Assembly: GCF_036013745.1 (NCBI RefSeq)
Contig: NZ_CP107880.1
Location: forward strand, 9,548,001 to 9,612,000
Length of the DNA stretch: 64,000 nucleotides
Direction: 5' to 3'
From: Streptomyces sp. NBC_00483
Lineage (GTDB): Bacteria; Actinomycetota; Actinomycetes; Streptomycetales; Streptomycetaceae
The notes under the pieces are model-generated. The model made no database searches. It saw only the letters and a list, made by a program, of their open reading frames with translations, and was not told where the DNA came from. Shown here in pieces: positions 17,139 through 25,709 of the stretch. Made by a program: the position numbers and the translations under genes. Every line of letters starts with the position of its first letter. Position 1 is the stretch's first letter.

Positions 17139-18206
17139 TCAGCGGTCCGTGACGGCGTCGAGCACGAGCTGGGTGAACTCCTTCGTGGTCGCCGTTCCGC
17201 CCAGGTCGGCCGTCCGCGCGTCCGTCGTCGCGAGAACGGACGCGAACGCGTCGAAGACCTCCGTCGCGGCCTCGGGGTGGCCCAGGTGGTCGAGCATCAT
17301 CGAGGCGCACCAGATCGCGCCGAGCGGGTTGGCGATGCCGCGGCCCGCGATGTCGGGGGCCGAACCGTGGACGGGCTCGAACATCGACGGGTACTCGCGC
17401 TCCGGGTTGAGGTTGGCCGCGGGAGCGATGCCGATGCTGCCCGCGACGGCGGCCGCGAGGTCGGAGAGGATGTCGCCGAAGAGGTTGGAGCCGACGATCA
17501 CGTCGTAGCGGGACGGATCGAGGACGATCTTCGCGACGAGCGCGTCGATGTGTTCCTGCCGCCACTCCACCTCCGGGAACCGGGCACCGGCCTCGCGCAC
17601 CAGCTCGTCCCAGAACGGCATGGTGTGCACGATGCCGTTGGATTTCGTCGCCGAGACAAGGTGGCCCTCGCGGCGTCGCGCGGTGGTGAACGCGTAGTCG
17701 AGGATGCGCTCCACGCCGGGGCGGGTGAACACCGCTTCCTGGACGGCCATTTCGTTGGGGAACCCGCGGTTGAGACGCCCGCCGATCTCCGAGTACTCGC
17801 CCTCGACGTTCTCGCGCACGACGACGAAGTCCACGTCCGCGCCCGCCTTCGCGACCGGGCTCGGGACGCCCTCCAGCACCTTGATGGGACGCAGGTTCAC
17901 GTACTGGTGGAACTGGCGGCGGATGGGGATGAGCAGACCCCAGAGGGAGACATGGTCCGCCACCCCCGGCCAGCCGACCGCGCCGAGCAGAACCGCGTCG
18001 TGGTGGCGGATCCGGTCCAGGCCGTCCGTCGGCATCATCGCGCCCTCGGCGAGATACCGCTCGCAGGACCAGTCGAACGAGTCGTAGGAGAAGGCGAGTC
18101 CGTGGCGTTTGCCGACGGCGTCGAGGACGGCGCAGGCGGGCGGCAGTACCTCGGTGCCGATGCCGTCACCAGGGATGAGCGCGATGCGGTGGCGAGTGGT
18201 CGTCAT
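17139..18206 (-). CDS. Tartrate dehydrogenase / decarboxylase-like
   Basis: A 355-residue member of the isocitrate/isopropylmalate dehydrogenase superfamily. It starts TRHRIALIPGDGIGTEV and has the metal/substrate motif VGSNLFGDILSDL and the cofactor region FEPVHGSAPDIAGRG. The overall pattern (FDWSCERY, LLIPIRRQFHQYVNLRP) fits the tartrate dehydrogenase branch, an NAD- and Mn-dependent enzyme acting on tartrate and D-malate. I used the second ATG (18206); one at 18215 would add three residues. A broken LysR gene lies just upstream. Confidence 0.87.
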   Translation of the reverse strand: MTTTRHRIALIPGDGIGTEVLPPACAVLDAVGKRHGLAFSYDSFDWSCERYLAEGAMMPTDGLDRIRHHDAVLLGAVGWPGVADHVSLWGLLIPIRRQFHQYVNLRPIKVLEGVPSPVAKAGADVDFVVVRENVEGEYSEIGGRLNRGFPNEMAVQEAVFTRPGVERILDYAFTTARRREGHLVSATKSNGIVHTMPFWDELVREAGARFPEVEWRQEHIDALVAKIVLDPSRYDVIVGSNLFGDILSDLAAAVAGSIGIAPAANLNPEREYPSMFEPVHGSAPDIAGRGIANPLGAIWCASMMLDHLGHPEAATEVFDAFASVLATTDARTADLGGTATTKEFTQLVLDAVTDR

Positions 18207-18276
18207 GGTGACCATGGAATGCCGAGGTGTCCCGGGCTGTCCAAGACGCGTTTGCAGCCCGTTCGATAACGCTCGC

Positions 18277-18604
18277 CTATCGGTTCTCCGGCTTCCGTTC
18301 CCGGGGCGTCCCCTGGCCCGTACTGCGCGACCTTTCGATCACGTCGATGAATGCCGCTGCCGCCGGGCTCAGCCGGTGTCTGCGCCACACCAGGCCGACG
18401 TCGAGCGTGTCCTCGATGGCGAGCCTGCGCACCCGCAGCCCGACCGTGTCCGCGAGCGAGCGCCACGAGTCGGCGACGACGGCCACCCCCACGCCCACCA
18501 TCACCAGCGGCAGCAGCCCCTCGCGATGCTCGATCTCGACCGCGATACGCGAATCCGTCGCGGCGACGATGGCGTCGGCGACACGGCGCCACGAGCACGA
18601 ACGA
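18277..18604 (-). pseudogene. LysR-family regulator, C-terminal remnant
   Basis: About 109 codons encode only the last third of a LysR effector-binding domain: VEIEHREGLLPLVMVGVGVA, then VGLVWRRHRLSPAAAAFIDV. The DNA-binding HTH and about 190 residues are absent; instead the stop codon of the XRE-cupin gene abuts the remnant. No start codon with a ribosome site is evident. It was presumably the regulator of the adjacent tartrate-dehydrogenase-like gene and was decapitated by a deletion or recombination that brought in the XRE-cupin unit. An ATA-N8-TAT motif at about 18268-18281 could be an old LysR site. Confidence 0.75.
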
Positions 18605-19141
18605 CTACGGCGACGGGGGAGTGACCGACACGATGTACTCCACCGGGTCGTCCGCCGCGTTGCGGTAGAGGTGGGGCTGGCGGGCGTCGAAGGTGATGGA
18701 CTCTTGCGCGGTCACCGCGTGGGTGACACCCGCGATCTCCACGGTCAGCGTGCCGTCGATGACGTAGGCGCACTCCGTGGAGGGGTGGGCCCACGGTTCG
18801 TCGCTCGTGGCCGCGCCCGGCGGGAGGATCGCGCGGAGCACCTCCAGGCGGCCGTTGCTCCCGGCGAGGCGCTCGTACTGGACCAGGCCGCGCGGGCCGC
18901 TGATCGTGGAGCGCTCACCGGGCCGGCTGATGTGGACCGCGGGGACGTCCTCCTCGTCGAACAGGGCGACCACCGAGGCGCCGAACACGTCCGCGAGCCG
19001 CCGCAGCGTGGCCAGACTCGGTTCCGTCACGCCGCGTTCCACCTGGCTCAGGAGCGTCGCAGAGAGGCCGGCCTGCTGGGCCAGGGCGCGCAGGCTCAGT
19101 CCGCGCTCCGTGCGCAGTGCCCGCAGCCGGGTGCCGATCAT
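18605..19141 (-). CDS. XRE-family regulator with C-terminal cupin
   Basis: A 178-residue two-domain regulator: HTH_XRE at about residues 2-58 (LSLRALAQQAGLSATLLSQV) and a cupin barrel at about 100-175 that would bind a small effector. This design is common for repressors of amino-acid, polyamine or sugar catabolism. The start at 19139-19141 has a strong GGAGG site. It is divergent from the DUF3311/SSS operon across a 187-bp region holding a 14-bp-arm inverted repeat, the likely operator. Confidence 0.88.
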   Translation of the reverse strand: MIGTRLRALRTERGLSLRALAQQAGLSATLLSQVERGVTEPSLATLRRLADVFGASVVALFDEEDVPAVHISRPGERSTISGPRGLVQYERLAGSNGRLEVLRAILPPGAATSDEPWAHPSTECAYVIDGTLTVEIAGVTHAVTAQESITFDARQPHLYRNAADDPVEYIVSVTPPSP

Positions 19142-19233
19142 GATCCTCCGTACAGGGTGAGTGCACACCGCACATCTCGTCCTGTGAACACGCGTTGACG
19201 ATTGCCTTTCCGGAGTTTAGCGTCTCGGATCGC

Positions 19234-19266
19234 CCTCCCGTGTGCAGCCAGACTGCACGCGGGAGG
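19234..19266. promoter_or_regulatory. Inverted repeat, probable operator of the XRE-cupin regulator
   Basis: Arms cctcccgtgtgcag (19234-19247) and ctgcacgcgggagg (19253-19266) differ by one base and are separated by five. Downstream, GATCCGAC occurs twice, with an inverted copy between, at about 19278-19315. The site lies midway between the divergent genes. Confidence 0.6.
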
Positions 19267-19328
19267 TGCCCAGTTCCGATCCGACCGATCGGACGCGACC
19301 CAACCCGATCCGACTCGTAGGGGATGCG

Positions 19329-19610
19329 ATGGCATCGACGGTCCCGAGGCCGCCCACGGCCCACCGCTGGCTGCTCGTCCTCCCGTTCGTCTGGCAGGTC
19401 GCGCTCGTGCCCGTGGTCAACGGGGTGCGGTTCGCGCCGCTGAACATCCCGTTCCCGATGCTCTGGCAGATGCTCGGCGTCCTGGCGTCGACCGCCGTCA
19501 TCAGCCTCGTCTTCCGCCTCGACCGCAGGGCGGGCGTGGACGAGGAGGAGGCCCGGTTCCTCGAACTCACCGCGCGGCCCGCCGAGTTGAAGGCCGGTGA
19601 GGAGGCGTGA
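19329..19610 (+). CDS. DUF3311 small membrane protein
   Basis: A 93-residue protein with two predicted transmembrane segments (WLLVLPFVWQVALVPVVNGV and MLWQMLGVLASTAVISLVF) and a charged C-terminus. DUF3311 proteins characteristically precede a sodium:solute symporter and probably form its small subunit. The ATG follows a GTAGGGG ribosome site, and the stop overlaps the symporter start (GTGA). Confidence 0.85.
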   Translation: MASTVPRPPTAHRWLLVLPFVWQVALVPVVNGVRFAPLNIPFPMLWQMLGVLASTAVISLVFRLDRRAGVDEEEARFLELTARPAELKAGEEA

Positions 19611-21133
19611 CGCTCGCCCTCGTGCTCGCCATCGTCGTGGGCACCGTCGTCGGCGCGATCGGCTTCGGCCGCCGCGCGAGCAGCGGCGCCCCAGCCACCA
19701 CCCTGTCGGGCTGGGCCGTCGGCGGACGCCGCTTCGGCACCGTCCTGTTCTGGTTCATGAACGCGGGCGAGGTGTACACGACCTTCGCCGTCCTCGGCAT
19801 CTCCGGATACGCGTGGGCCATGGGCGCCCCCGCGTACCTCGCCTTCACCTCGGTCTCCCTCAGTTACGCCATCGGTTACTGGCTCATGCCGAAGATCTGG
19901 CGGGCCGGCCGCAAGCACGCGCTGATCACCCAGGCCGACTTCTTCACCGCCCGCTTCGGCGCGCCCTGGCTGGGCGTCGTCACCGCGCTCGTCGGCATCG
20001 CCGCCCTCGTCGTCTACGTACAGATCCAGCTGGTCAGCCTCAGCCTCATCGTGCGGCTCACGCTGGGGAGTTCGGTGTCGCCGAACGCGGCCGTGGTCAT
20101 CGGGGCGGTGGTGATGCTGGCCTTCGTCTTCCTCGCCGGGCTGCGCTCGGCCGCGTTCTCCGCGGGCGTCAAGGACGTCCTCATGGTCGTGGTGGTCGTG
20201 CTGCTGACGGCCACGGTGGCGAGCAAGGTCGGGGCCTCGTCCCTTTTCGACATCTTCCGGCTCGCCGAGGAACAGCACCCGGGCATCGGGAAGTTCCCCG
20301 GCATCGACCCCGCGTCCCCGACCACGTCGACCTGGCTGATGACGTCCGCGCTGAACGTGGCGCTCGGCAACTGGGTGTTCCCGCACCTGTTCCAGGTCTC
20401 CTACTCAGCCGCGTCGGGCACCGCGATCCGCCGCAACGCCATCTGGCAGCCGCTGTACTCGCTCGCGTACTTCTTCGTGATCCTGCTCGGCTTCGCGGCC
20501 CTCGTCGCGGGGACGAAGCCGGCGGGCGGTGACCTCAACGCGGCGCTGCTGCAGTTCGTCTCGGACAGCTACCCGGCCTGGGTGGTCGGCCTCGTCGCCG
20601 GCACCGGCTTCCTGCTCGCGCTCGCACCCGGCTCCGTACTGCTGCTCACGTCCGGCGTCCTGTTCGCCCGCAACGTCGTCGGCACCGTGACGCGTCGCGG
20701 CCTGTCGGACCGCACCACACTCCTCGTCTCCCGCCTGTCGATGATCGGCTTCGCCGCGGTCGCCGTGTGGCTGACCATCGGCCGCAGTCAGTCCCTCGTC
20801 GACATCCTGCTGAACGCCTACTCGGCCATCGGCATGCTCGCCCCGGCCGTCGTCCTCGCCTTCCTGTGGCGCCGCACGTCCGCGATCGGCGTCCTGCTCG
20901 GCCTCGTCGCCGGGTTCACCGCGCTGCTCGCCCCGTTCGCCAAGGACTACTGGGCCGCGCACCTGCCCGAATGGGAACCGGGCCTCATCGCCATGGCCAT
21001 CAACGCCGTGGTGGTGCTGGCCGTCAGCCTGATCACGCCGAGGCCGAAGGCGGAGGCCGTGGCAGTGGGCCTGGCCCTTTCGGCGGAGGACTGCAAGCCA
21101 CCGGCAGAGAGTACGAGGACGGGGATCGCATGA
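19607..21133 (+). CDS. Sodium:solute symporter (SSS family)
   Basis: A 508-residue transporter with about 13 transmembrane helices and the SSS start (WAVGGRRFGTVLFWFMNAGE). Family members import carboxylates, amino acids or sugars with sodium. Its pairing with DUF3311 suggests a small organic acid or amine. The GTG start is inside the DUF3311 stop and has GGAGG just upstream. The stop overlaps the TIGR04076 gene (ATGA). Confidence 0.9.
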   Translation: MTLALVLAIVVGTVVGAIGFGRRASSGAPATTLSGWAVGGRRFGTVLFWFMNAGEVYTTFAVLGISGYAWAMGAPAYLAFTSVSLSYAIGYWLMPKIWRAGRKHALITQADFFTARFGAPWLGVVTALVGIAALVVYVQIQLVSLSLIVRLTLGSSVSPNAAVVIGAVVMLAFVFLAGLRSAAFSAGVKDVLMVVVVVLLTATVASKVGASSLFDIFRLAEEQHPGIGKFPGIDPASPTTSTWLMTSALNVALGNWVFPHLFQVSYSAASGTAIRRNAIWQPLYSLAYFFVILLGFAALVAGTKPAGGDLNAALLQFVSDSYPAWVVGLVAGTGFLLALAPGSVLLLTSGVLFARNVVGTVTRRGLSDRTTLLVSRLSMIGFAAVAVWLTIGRSQSLVDILLNAYSAIGMLAPAVVLAFLWRRTSAIGVLLGLVAGFTALLAPFAKDYWAAHLPEWEPGLIAMAINAVVVLAVSLITPRPKAEAVAVGLALSAEDCKPPAESTRTGIA

Positions 21134-21465
21134 CCGAGAACGATGCCGAGGAACTGGTCACCGAGCTCTACGACTTGCGCGTCACCGTCGACCGCATCGA
21201 GGGCCGCTCCGTCTGCGGAATGGCTGTCGGCGACTACTTCGAACTCGTCGACAGCGCGCGCCTGCGCATCCCCGAAGGACGCCACTTCTGCGTCTACGCG
21301 CTGCAGGCAGTGCTCCCGCTCCTGCCGGCCAAACAGCGCGCGCTGCCCGCCGGTGACTGGCTCGAACGGGACACGCTCGTGTGCTGCCCCGACCCCGAAG
21401 AACGACTGATCATGCGCATCGACCGCACGGCGCGGTGCCGCCTGAACACGGAGGACCTGACGTGA
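21130..21465 (+). CDS. TIGR04076-family protein
   Basis: A 111-residue soluble protein matching the TIGR04076 pattern: an early GRSVCGMAVGDYFEL, a central CVYALQAVLPLLPAKQR and a late CCPDPEERLIM. Function is unknown; the conserved cysteines could bind metal or participate in redox chemistry. It is wedged by four-base overlaps between a sodium symporter and a flavin/F420 oxidoreductase, so it should act on the imported substrate. Confidence 0.8.
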   Translation: MTENDAEELVTELYDLRVTVDRIEGRSVCGMAVGDYFELVDSARLRIPEGRHFCVYALQAVLPLLPAKQRALPAGDWLERDTLVCCPDPEERLIMRIDRTARCRLNTEDLT

Positions 21466-22475
21466 CCGCTACGACCGCCGCGGCGAAGGTCGAGATCGGG
21501 CTCGGCCTGCAGAGCGACAAGCAACCCGCCGACTACGCCCGGCTCGCCGCCCGCGCCGAGGACCACGGCTTCGACGTGCTCTCCGTGTTCGGGGACCTGA
21601 TGTACCAGCCGCCGCTCTTCCCGCTGCTCGAGATGGCCCGCGCGACGCGCCGCGTACGGCTCGGCGCCGCCTGCTGGAACCCGTACTCGATGCATCCGTA
21701 CGAGATCGCCGGCCAGGTCGCCGCGCTCGACCTGGCCTCGTCCGGGCGCGCGTACCTGGGCCTGGCCCGCGGTACATGGCTGGGCGACGTCGGCATCGGG
21801 CAGCCGCGGCCGCTTGCGCACATCCGGGACGCCGTGGGACTGATCCGCGCGCTGCTCTCCGGCTCGGAGGAGGGCTACGAGGGTGAGGTGTTCCGGCTTG
21901 CACCGGGCACGCGCCTCCGTTACCGGCCGGAGCGCCCCGATGTCCCCGTGCTGATCGGCACGTGGGGTGCGCGCACGGCGGCTCTCGCCGGGCGCATCGC
22001 GGGGGAGATCAAGATCGGCGGTTCGGCGAACCCCGCCATGGTCGACGTGATGCGCCGCCGGATCGCGGGCGGGCCCGACGCCGCTCCCGCGGACCACGTG
22101 GGCATCGTGGTCGGCGCCGTGACCGTCGTCGACGAGGACGGGGCGCGGGCGCGGGCCCACGCCCGTACCGAGGTCGCGATGTACCTCGCGGTGGTGGCCG
22201 ATCTCGACCCGACGGTCGACGTCCCCGCCGGGCTGCTGGCGGGCGTCAAGGAGCGGCTGGCCCGCGGCGACTCGGTCGGCGCCGGGAAGCTGATCCCCGA
22301 CGACCTCCTGGACCTGTTCGCCTTCTCCGGCACGCCCGAACAGGTCGCGGCGCAGGCCCAGTTGCTCATCGACGCGGGCGCGTCCCGCGTGGAGTTCGGG
22401 ACGCCGCACGGCCTCACGGACGACGGTGGCGTCGACCTCCTGGGAACGCGGGTGCTGCCGCTCTTGGACCGGTGA
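21462..22475 (+). CDS. Luciferase-like (LLM) F420/flavin oxidoreductase
   Basis: A 337-residue TIM-barrel protein of the bacterial luciferase superfamily. The sequence RLAARAEDHGFDVLSVFG, then RVRLGAACWNPYSMHPYEIA, then GRAYLGLARGTW resembles the methylene-tetrahydromethanopterin-reductase-like branch, which often uses F420. It is the last gene of the coupled DUF3311/SSS/TIGR04076 operon (GTGA overlap) and probably oxidises or reduces the imported compound. Confidence 0.83.
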   Translation: MTATTAAAKVEIGLGLQSDKQPADYARLAARAEDHGFDVLSVFGDLMYQPPLFPLLEMARATRRVRLGAACWNPYSMHPYEIAGQVAALDLASSGRAYLGLARGTWLGDVGIGQPRPLAHIRDAVGLIRALLSGSEEGYEGEVFRLAPGTRLRYRPERPDVPVLIGTWGARTAALAGRIAGEIKIGGSANPAMVDVMRRRIAGGPDAAPADHVGIVVGAVTVVDEDGARARAHARTEVAMYLAVVADLDPTVDVPAGLLAGVKERLARGDSVGAGKLIPDDLLDLFAFSGTPEQVAAQAQLLIDAGASRVEFGTPHGLTDDGGVDLLGTRVLPLLDR

Positions 22476-22499
22476 CGGACTGCACCGGCGGTCGGTGCC

Positions 22500-22556
22500 G
22501 AGGTCTCGGGGCTCTGCCCCGGACCCCGCTCCTCAATCGCCGGAGGGGCTTGATGG
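22500..22556 (+). repeat. Dispersed actinomycete intergenic repeat, copy 1
   Basis: A block reading ggggctctgccccgga, then ctcaatcgccgg, then ggggcttgat. A second copy lies inverted at 54901-54955. This element is common between streptomycete genes and can fold as a terminator-like structure. Here it overlaps the last eight codons of the GH89 gene. Confidence 0.75.
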
Positions 22557-25500
22557 GGTCCGCAGCTCATCGAACGTCACGATCCCCCGTTCTTGGCTCC
22601 CACCATTAGCCGCACTCATGAACACCCCCACGTCCTGCCCACCGCCCGCGGCCCCCGCCGGGGCAGCCGTGCCGACCGTCGTCCAAGTGGTGCCGTCCGT
22701 GCTGAACTCTCCCTTGTACGTGGCGCCTTGACGGGTCAGACGCAGCCGCACCGGCGCCGTCACCGAGCCGCCCGCCGTCGTGACGGAGTCGAGGCGGCCG
22801 TTGCCGTCGGCGTCCCAGGACAGCGCACACCCGTTGGACGGGGTGACCGCGAGATTGACGTATCCCGAACTCCCCTTGCCCGTCAGGTCGTTGCGGACGA
22901 TCAGGCCCGCGCGCGCCCAACCGCCCGTGCGGTCCTGGGCGGTGACCCGGACCGAGGCGGAGGACCCGTCCGTGAAGGCCCCGGGGCGGTAGATCGCGCC
23001 GAACTCGTCCGTGCCGCCCCACAGATCGGCGCCGCCGCCCTCGATGGCGAAGGCATCGCCGGACTGGCCGAACACCGCGTCGTTGAACGACACCGTCTTG
23101 TACGGGTCCTTGACCCCCGTTCCCGCCAGGAGCCGGACCGCGTCGACCGCCGCGCCGCGCGCGGTGCCCATCCGGTACGCGGCGTCGGCGCGCGCCCGGA
23201 GCACGAGCCCGTCCGCCGCGCCAGTCAGTGACACCGTGAAGCGTCCCGTGAAGGACTCGCCGGGAGCCACCGAAGCCGCGACGACCGGGCCCTCCGCACG
23301 AGCGGTCAGCCCGTCGGGCAGGTCGAGCGAGAGGACGACGCCCCGCGCCGCCGCCAGGCCGTTGCGGTTGGTGAACGTGACCTCGACCGTGACCGGCTCG
23401 TCCGTGGAGACGGCGGCGTGCGCGGCGGAGGCGGTCAGCGTGGCCTGGTGCGCGGTGTTCGCGAGCGTGTCGTGGATCCGGCGTGCGAGCCGCTCGATCG
23501 ACCCCGAGGGGCGCTCCGGATAGGGCTCGTGGCCGTGCGCCCACTTGTCGTCCATCGCGAACCAGTCGATCCCGGCGGGCTCCCGGTCCTCGGCGAGCGA
23601 GGCCGTCAGCTCGGCGAAGTACCTGCGCCAGCGGGGCAGATAGAGGCCGGAGACGAGGCCCGACCACTCCCGGTTGGCGTAGTCGCGCAGCCCCGCGTCG
23701 CTGCCGGCCCGGTCACCCCAGGTCGTGACGATCGACCGGGCGTCGTACTCCAGTTGGTCCCGTTCCGCGCGATCGGCTCCCCAGGCACGGGCCTCGGCGA
23801 GCCACCGGCCCAGCAGATGCTGCTCCGAGGTGGCCAGCGCGTCGTCGAGGAGCTTCATCCAGTCGAGCCACGTCCGCGTCAGCTGCTCGAACAGTGCGGT
23901 GTCACGTGCCTCGTACGCCGCCCTGATCTGTGGCAGCAGCACCCGGCTGCGGTTGGCGAGCACCTGCCGGGCGACGTCGAGCAGGTCGTACCGGTAGGCG
24001 GAGCTGTCCCGCAACTCCTCGTCGACGGCCAGGAGTTCGGTGAGGGCGCGGTCGAAGGCGGCGGTGTCGTAACGCTCGGCCTTCGGGCTCCACGCGGCGG
24101 CCGACTGTACGTTCAGCGCCGGCCGGGCCCCGAACAGGCCGTCCGGCGCCTCGCTCCAGGAGTCGGTGCGGCGCATCCCGTACGCCGTCTCACGCAGCAC
24201 CCGCCAGGCCGCGCTCGCGTGCCGGTCGGCGCCGCCGTACCGGGACGCCGCCCACCGCCCGAACCAGTCGTCCAGGTCGACACTGCCCGCCGTCCACGCA
24301 AGGTCGCCGAGGAGTGCGAGCGCCGCGGGGTTGTTGTCGGCCCCCTCCGGCATCGCGGCGATCCCGGACAGCCTGCTGCCGTCCTTGTCCCGCCAGCGCG
24401 GGTAACTCTCCACCCAGTCCGGGGTGTTGGCGCCGAGCGCGGTGTGCCCGCCGAAGTTCCAGATGCTGCCGTACGTGTACGGGGTGTCGCCCCAATCGCT
24501 CTCCCGGTCGGTCACCGTGGCGTACCGGTCGGACAGACCGTCGACGATCAGCATGCGGTCGCGGTCGACGGCGTCGAGGATCTCGCGGCGCGGATTCGTC
24601 TGCCAGCCGAGGATCGCCCACACGGCCTCGGGATGGGCCGTGCGCAGGGCCGTCTCGACGGCGCGCGCGGCCTCACCGACCGGCACGTCGCCGGGCCGTC
24701 CGCCCTCGTGCAGCAGATCCATCTTGTACATGGAGGTGCCGCCGAGTCGCGTGTCGAGCCGGGCGTAGAACTCGGCGCCCACCTCGGCGAAGGCTCCGGT
24801 GCGCGGGTCGAGCCAGTCGGGGCGCTTGAACCCGCTCCAGGTGCCCTGCGGCACGACCTTCGCCCCGTCGACCCGCTCGGGGAAGCCGTCGGGCACGGTG
24901 CCGAACCAGCCCGGCAGCACCACCGTCATGCCCAACTCCCGTACGCGGTCGGCGATTTTGCGGCCGAGGTCGGCGCGCCGCTCCAGCAGGCGCCGGCTGA
25001 CCGGGCCGCCGAACCCGGACATGTTCTGCAGCAGCCACCACGGCTGGTGCGCCGGAGCCGGGATCCACGCCAGCAGCTCGGCCTCGGAGTACCCGAACCG
25101 CCGGAACGTGTCGAAGTAGGCGGCCTCCACGCCGGTCGTCACGAGGACCTCGTTGAATCCGTGCAGCGCGAGCACGTCCAGCTCGCGCTGCCAGGCGTCC
25201 CAGTCGCGGTAGGGGCCGGTGTAGCCGTCGTTGGTGTCGTTCAGGGTGAACCGGTGGGAGACGTTCGCCGACGCCGTCAACTCGGCGGTCGGTGCGGGCA
25301 GTTGCTTCGGAAGGTTCAGCTGCTCGCCGTTCCAGGTGACGGAGGCGTGCGCGACATCGCGCAGATAGCGGTGCAGACCGGCGAGGAGGACGGCCGGGGT
25401 CGATCCCTCCACGACGATGCGCCCGCGGGAGCCGGAGACCCGGAACCGGTCGGCCGCGCCCCCGCCGCCCGACGGGCGGAAGGTGACCTGGCCGTGGTGG

Positions 25501-25709
25501 CGGGGCAGCAGTCGGCGCAGCGCCGCGTCGGCGGGTCCGGTGTCGAAGCCCGCACGGCCGCCGGAGCCCGCGCGGCCGCCAGTGGCGGCGAAGGCGGCCC
25601 CGCCCGGTGTGGGCAGGGCCGTGACACCCAGCACGATCGCCGTGCTCGACAGCAGCCGTCTGCGGCTCAGGCGGGGCCGGTTCGGCTGCTGCGGTGAGGG
25701 TCGGGTCAC
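22533..25709 (-). CDS. Alpha-N-acetylglucosaminidase (GH89), secreted
   Basis: A 1058-residue exported enzyme. The twin-arginine signal LSRRRLLSSTAIVLG ends in an Ala-rich cleavage region near residue 42. An N-terminal NAGLU domain is followed by the TIM-barrel (LNDTNDGYTGPYRDWDAWQR, later YGSIWNFGGHTALGANTPDW) and the helical C-terminal domain of NAGLU. A NEW3-like beta domain (about 745-830) and a concanavalin-like module (about 850-1055) follow. GH89 releases terminal alpha-linked GlcNAc, for example from mucin O-glycans or heparan. The GTG start overlaps the upstream glycosidase stop (GTGA), so the two are coupled. The last codons lie inside a dispersed repeat. Confidence 0.88.
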   Translation of the reverse strand: MTRPSPQQPNRPRLSRRRLLSSTAIVLGVTALPTPGGAAFAATGGRAGSGGRAGFDTGPADAALRRLLPRHHGQVTFRPSGGGGAADRFRVSGSRGRIVVEGSTPAVLLAGLHRYLRDVAHASVTWNGEQLNLPKQLPAPTAELTASANVSHRFTLNDTNDGYTGPYRDWDAWQRELDVLALHGFNEVLVTTGVEAAYFDTFRRFGYSEAELLAWIPAPAHQPWWLLQNMSGFGGPVSRRLLERRADLGRKIADRVRELGMTVVLPGWFGTVPDGFPERVDGAKVVPQGTWSGFKRPDWLDPRTGAFAEVGAEFYARLDTRLGGTSMYKMDLLHEGGRPGDVPVGEAARAVETALRTAHPEAVWAILGWQTNPRREILDAVDRDRMLIVDGLSDRYATVTDRESDWGDTPYTYGSIWNFGGHTALGANTPDWVESYPRWRDKDGSRLSGIAAMPEGADNNPAALALLGDLAWTAGSVDLDDWFGRWAASRYGGADRHASAAWRVLRETAYGMRRTDSWSEAPDGLFGARPALNVQSAAAWSPKAERYDTAAFDRALTELLAVDEELRDSSAYRYDLLDVARQVLANRSRVLLPQIRAAYEARDTALFEQLTRTWLDWMKLLDDALATSEQHLLGRWLAEARAWGADRAERDQLEYDARSIVTTWGDRAGSDAGLRDYANREWSGLVSGLYLPRWRRYFAELTASLAEDREPAGIDWFAMDDKWAHGHEPYPERPSGSIERLARRIHDTLANTAHQATLTASAAHAAVSTDEPVTVEVTFTNRNGLAAARGVVLSLDLPDGLTARAEGPVVAASVAPGESFTGRFTVSLTGAADGLVLRARADAAYRMGTARGAAVDAVRLLAGTGVKDPYKTVSFNDAVFGQSGDAFAIEGGGADLWGGTDEFGAIYRPGAFTDGSSASVRVTAQDRTGGWARAGLIVRNDLTGKGSSGYVNLAVTPSNGCALSWDADGNGRLDSVTTAGGSVTAPVRLRLTRQGATYKGEFSTDGTTWTTVGTAAPAGAAGGGQDVGVFMSAANGGSQERGIVTFDELRTPSSPSGD

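Noticed and set aside
18203..18598. An alternative reverse ORF over the LysR remnant.
   Set aside because: Arg-rich with no similarity; the frame ending at 18277 carries the LysR signature instead.
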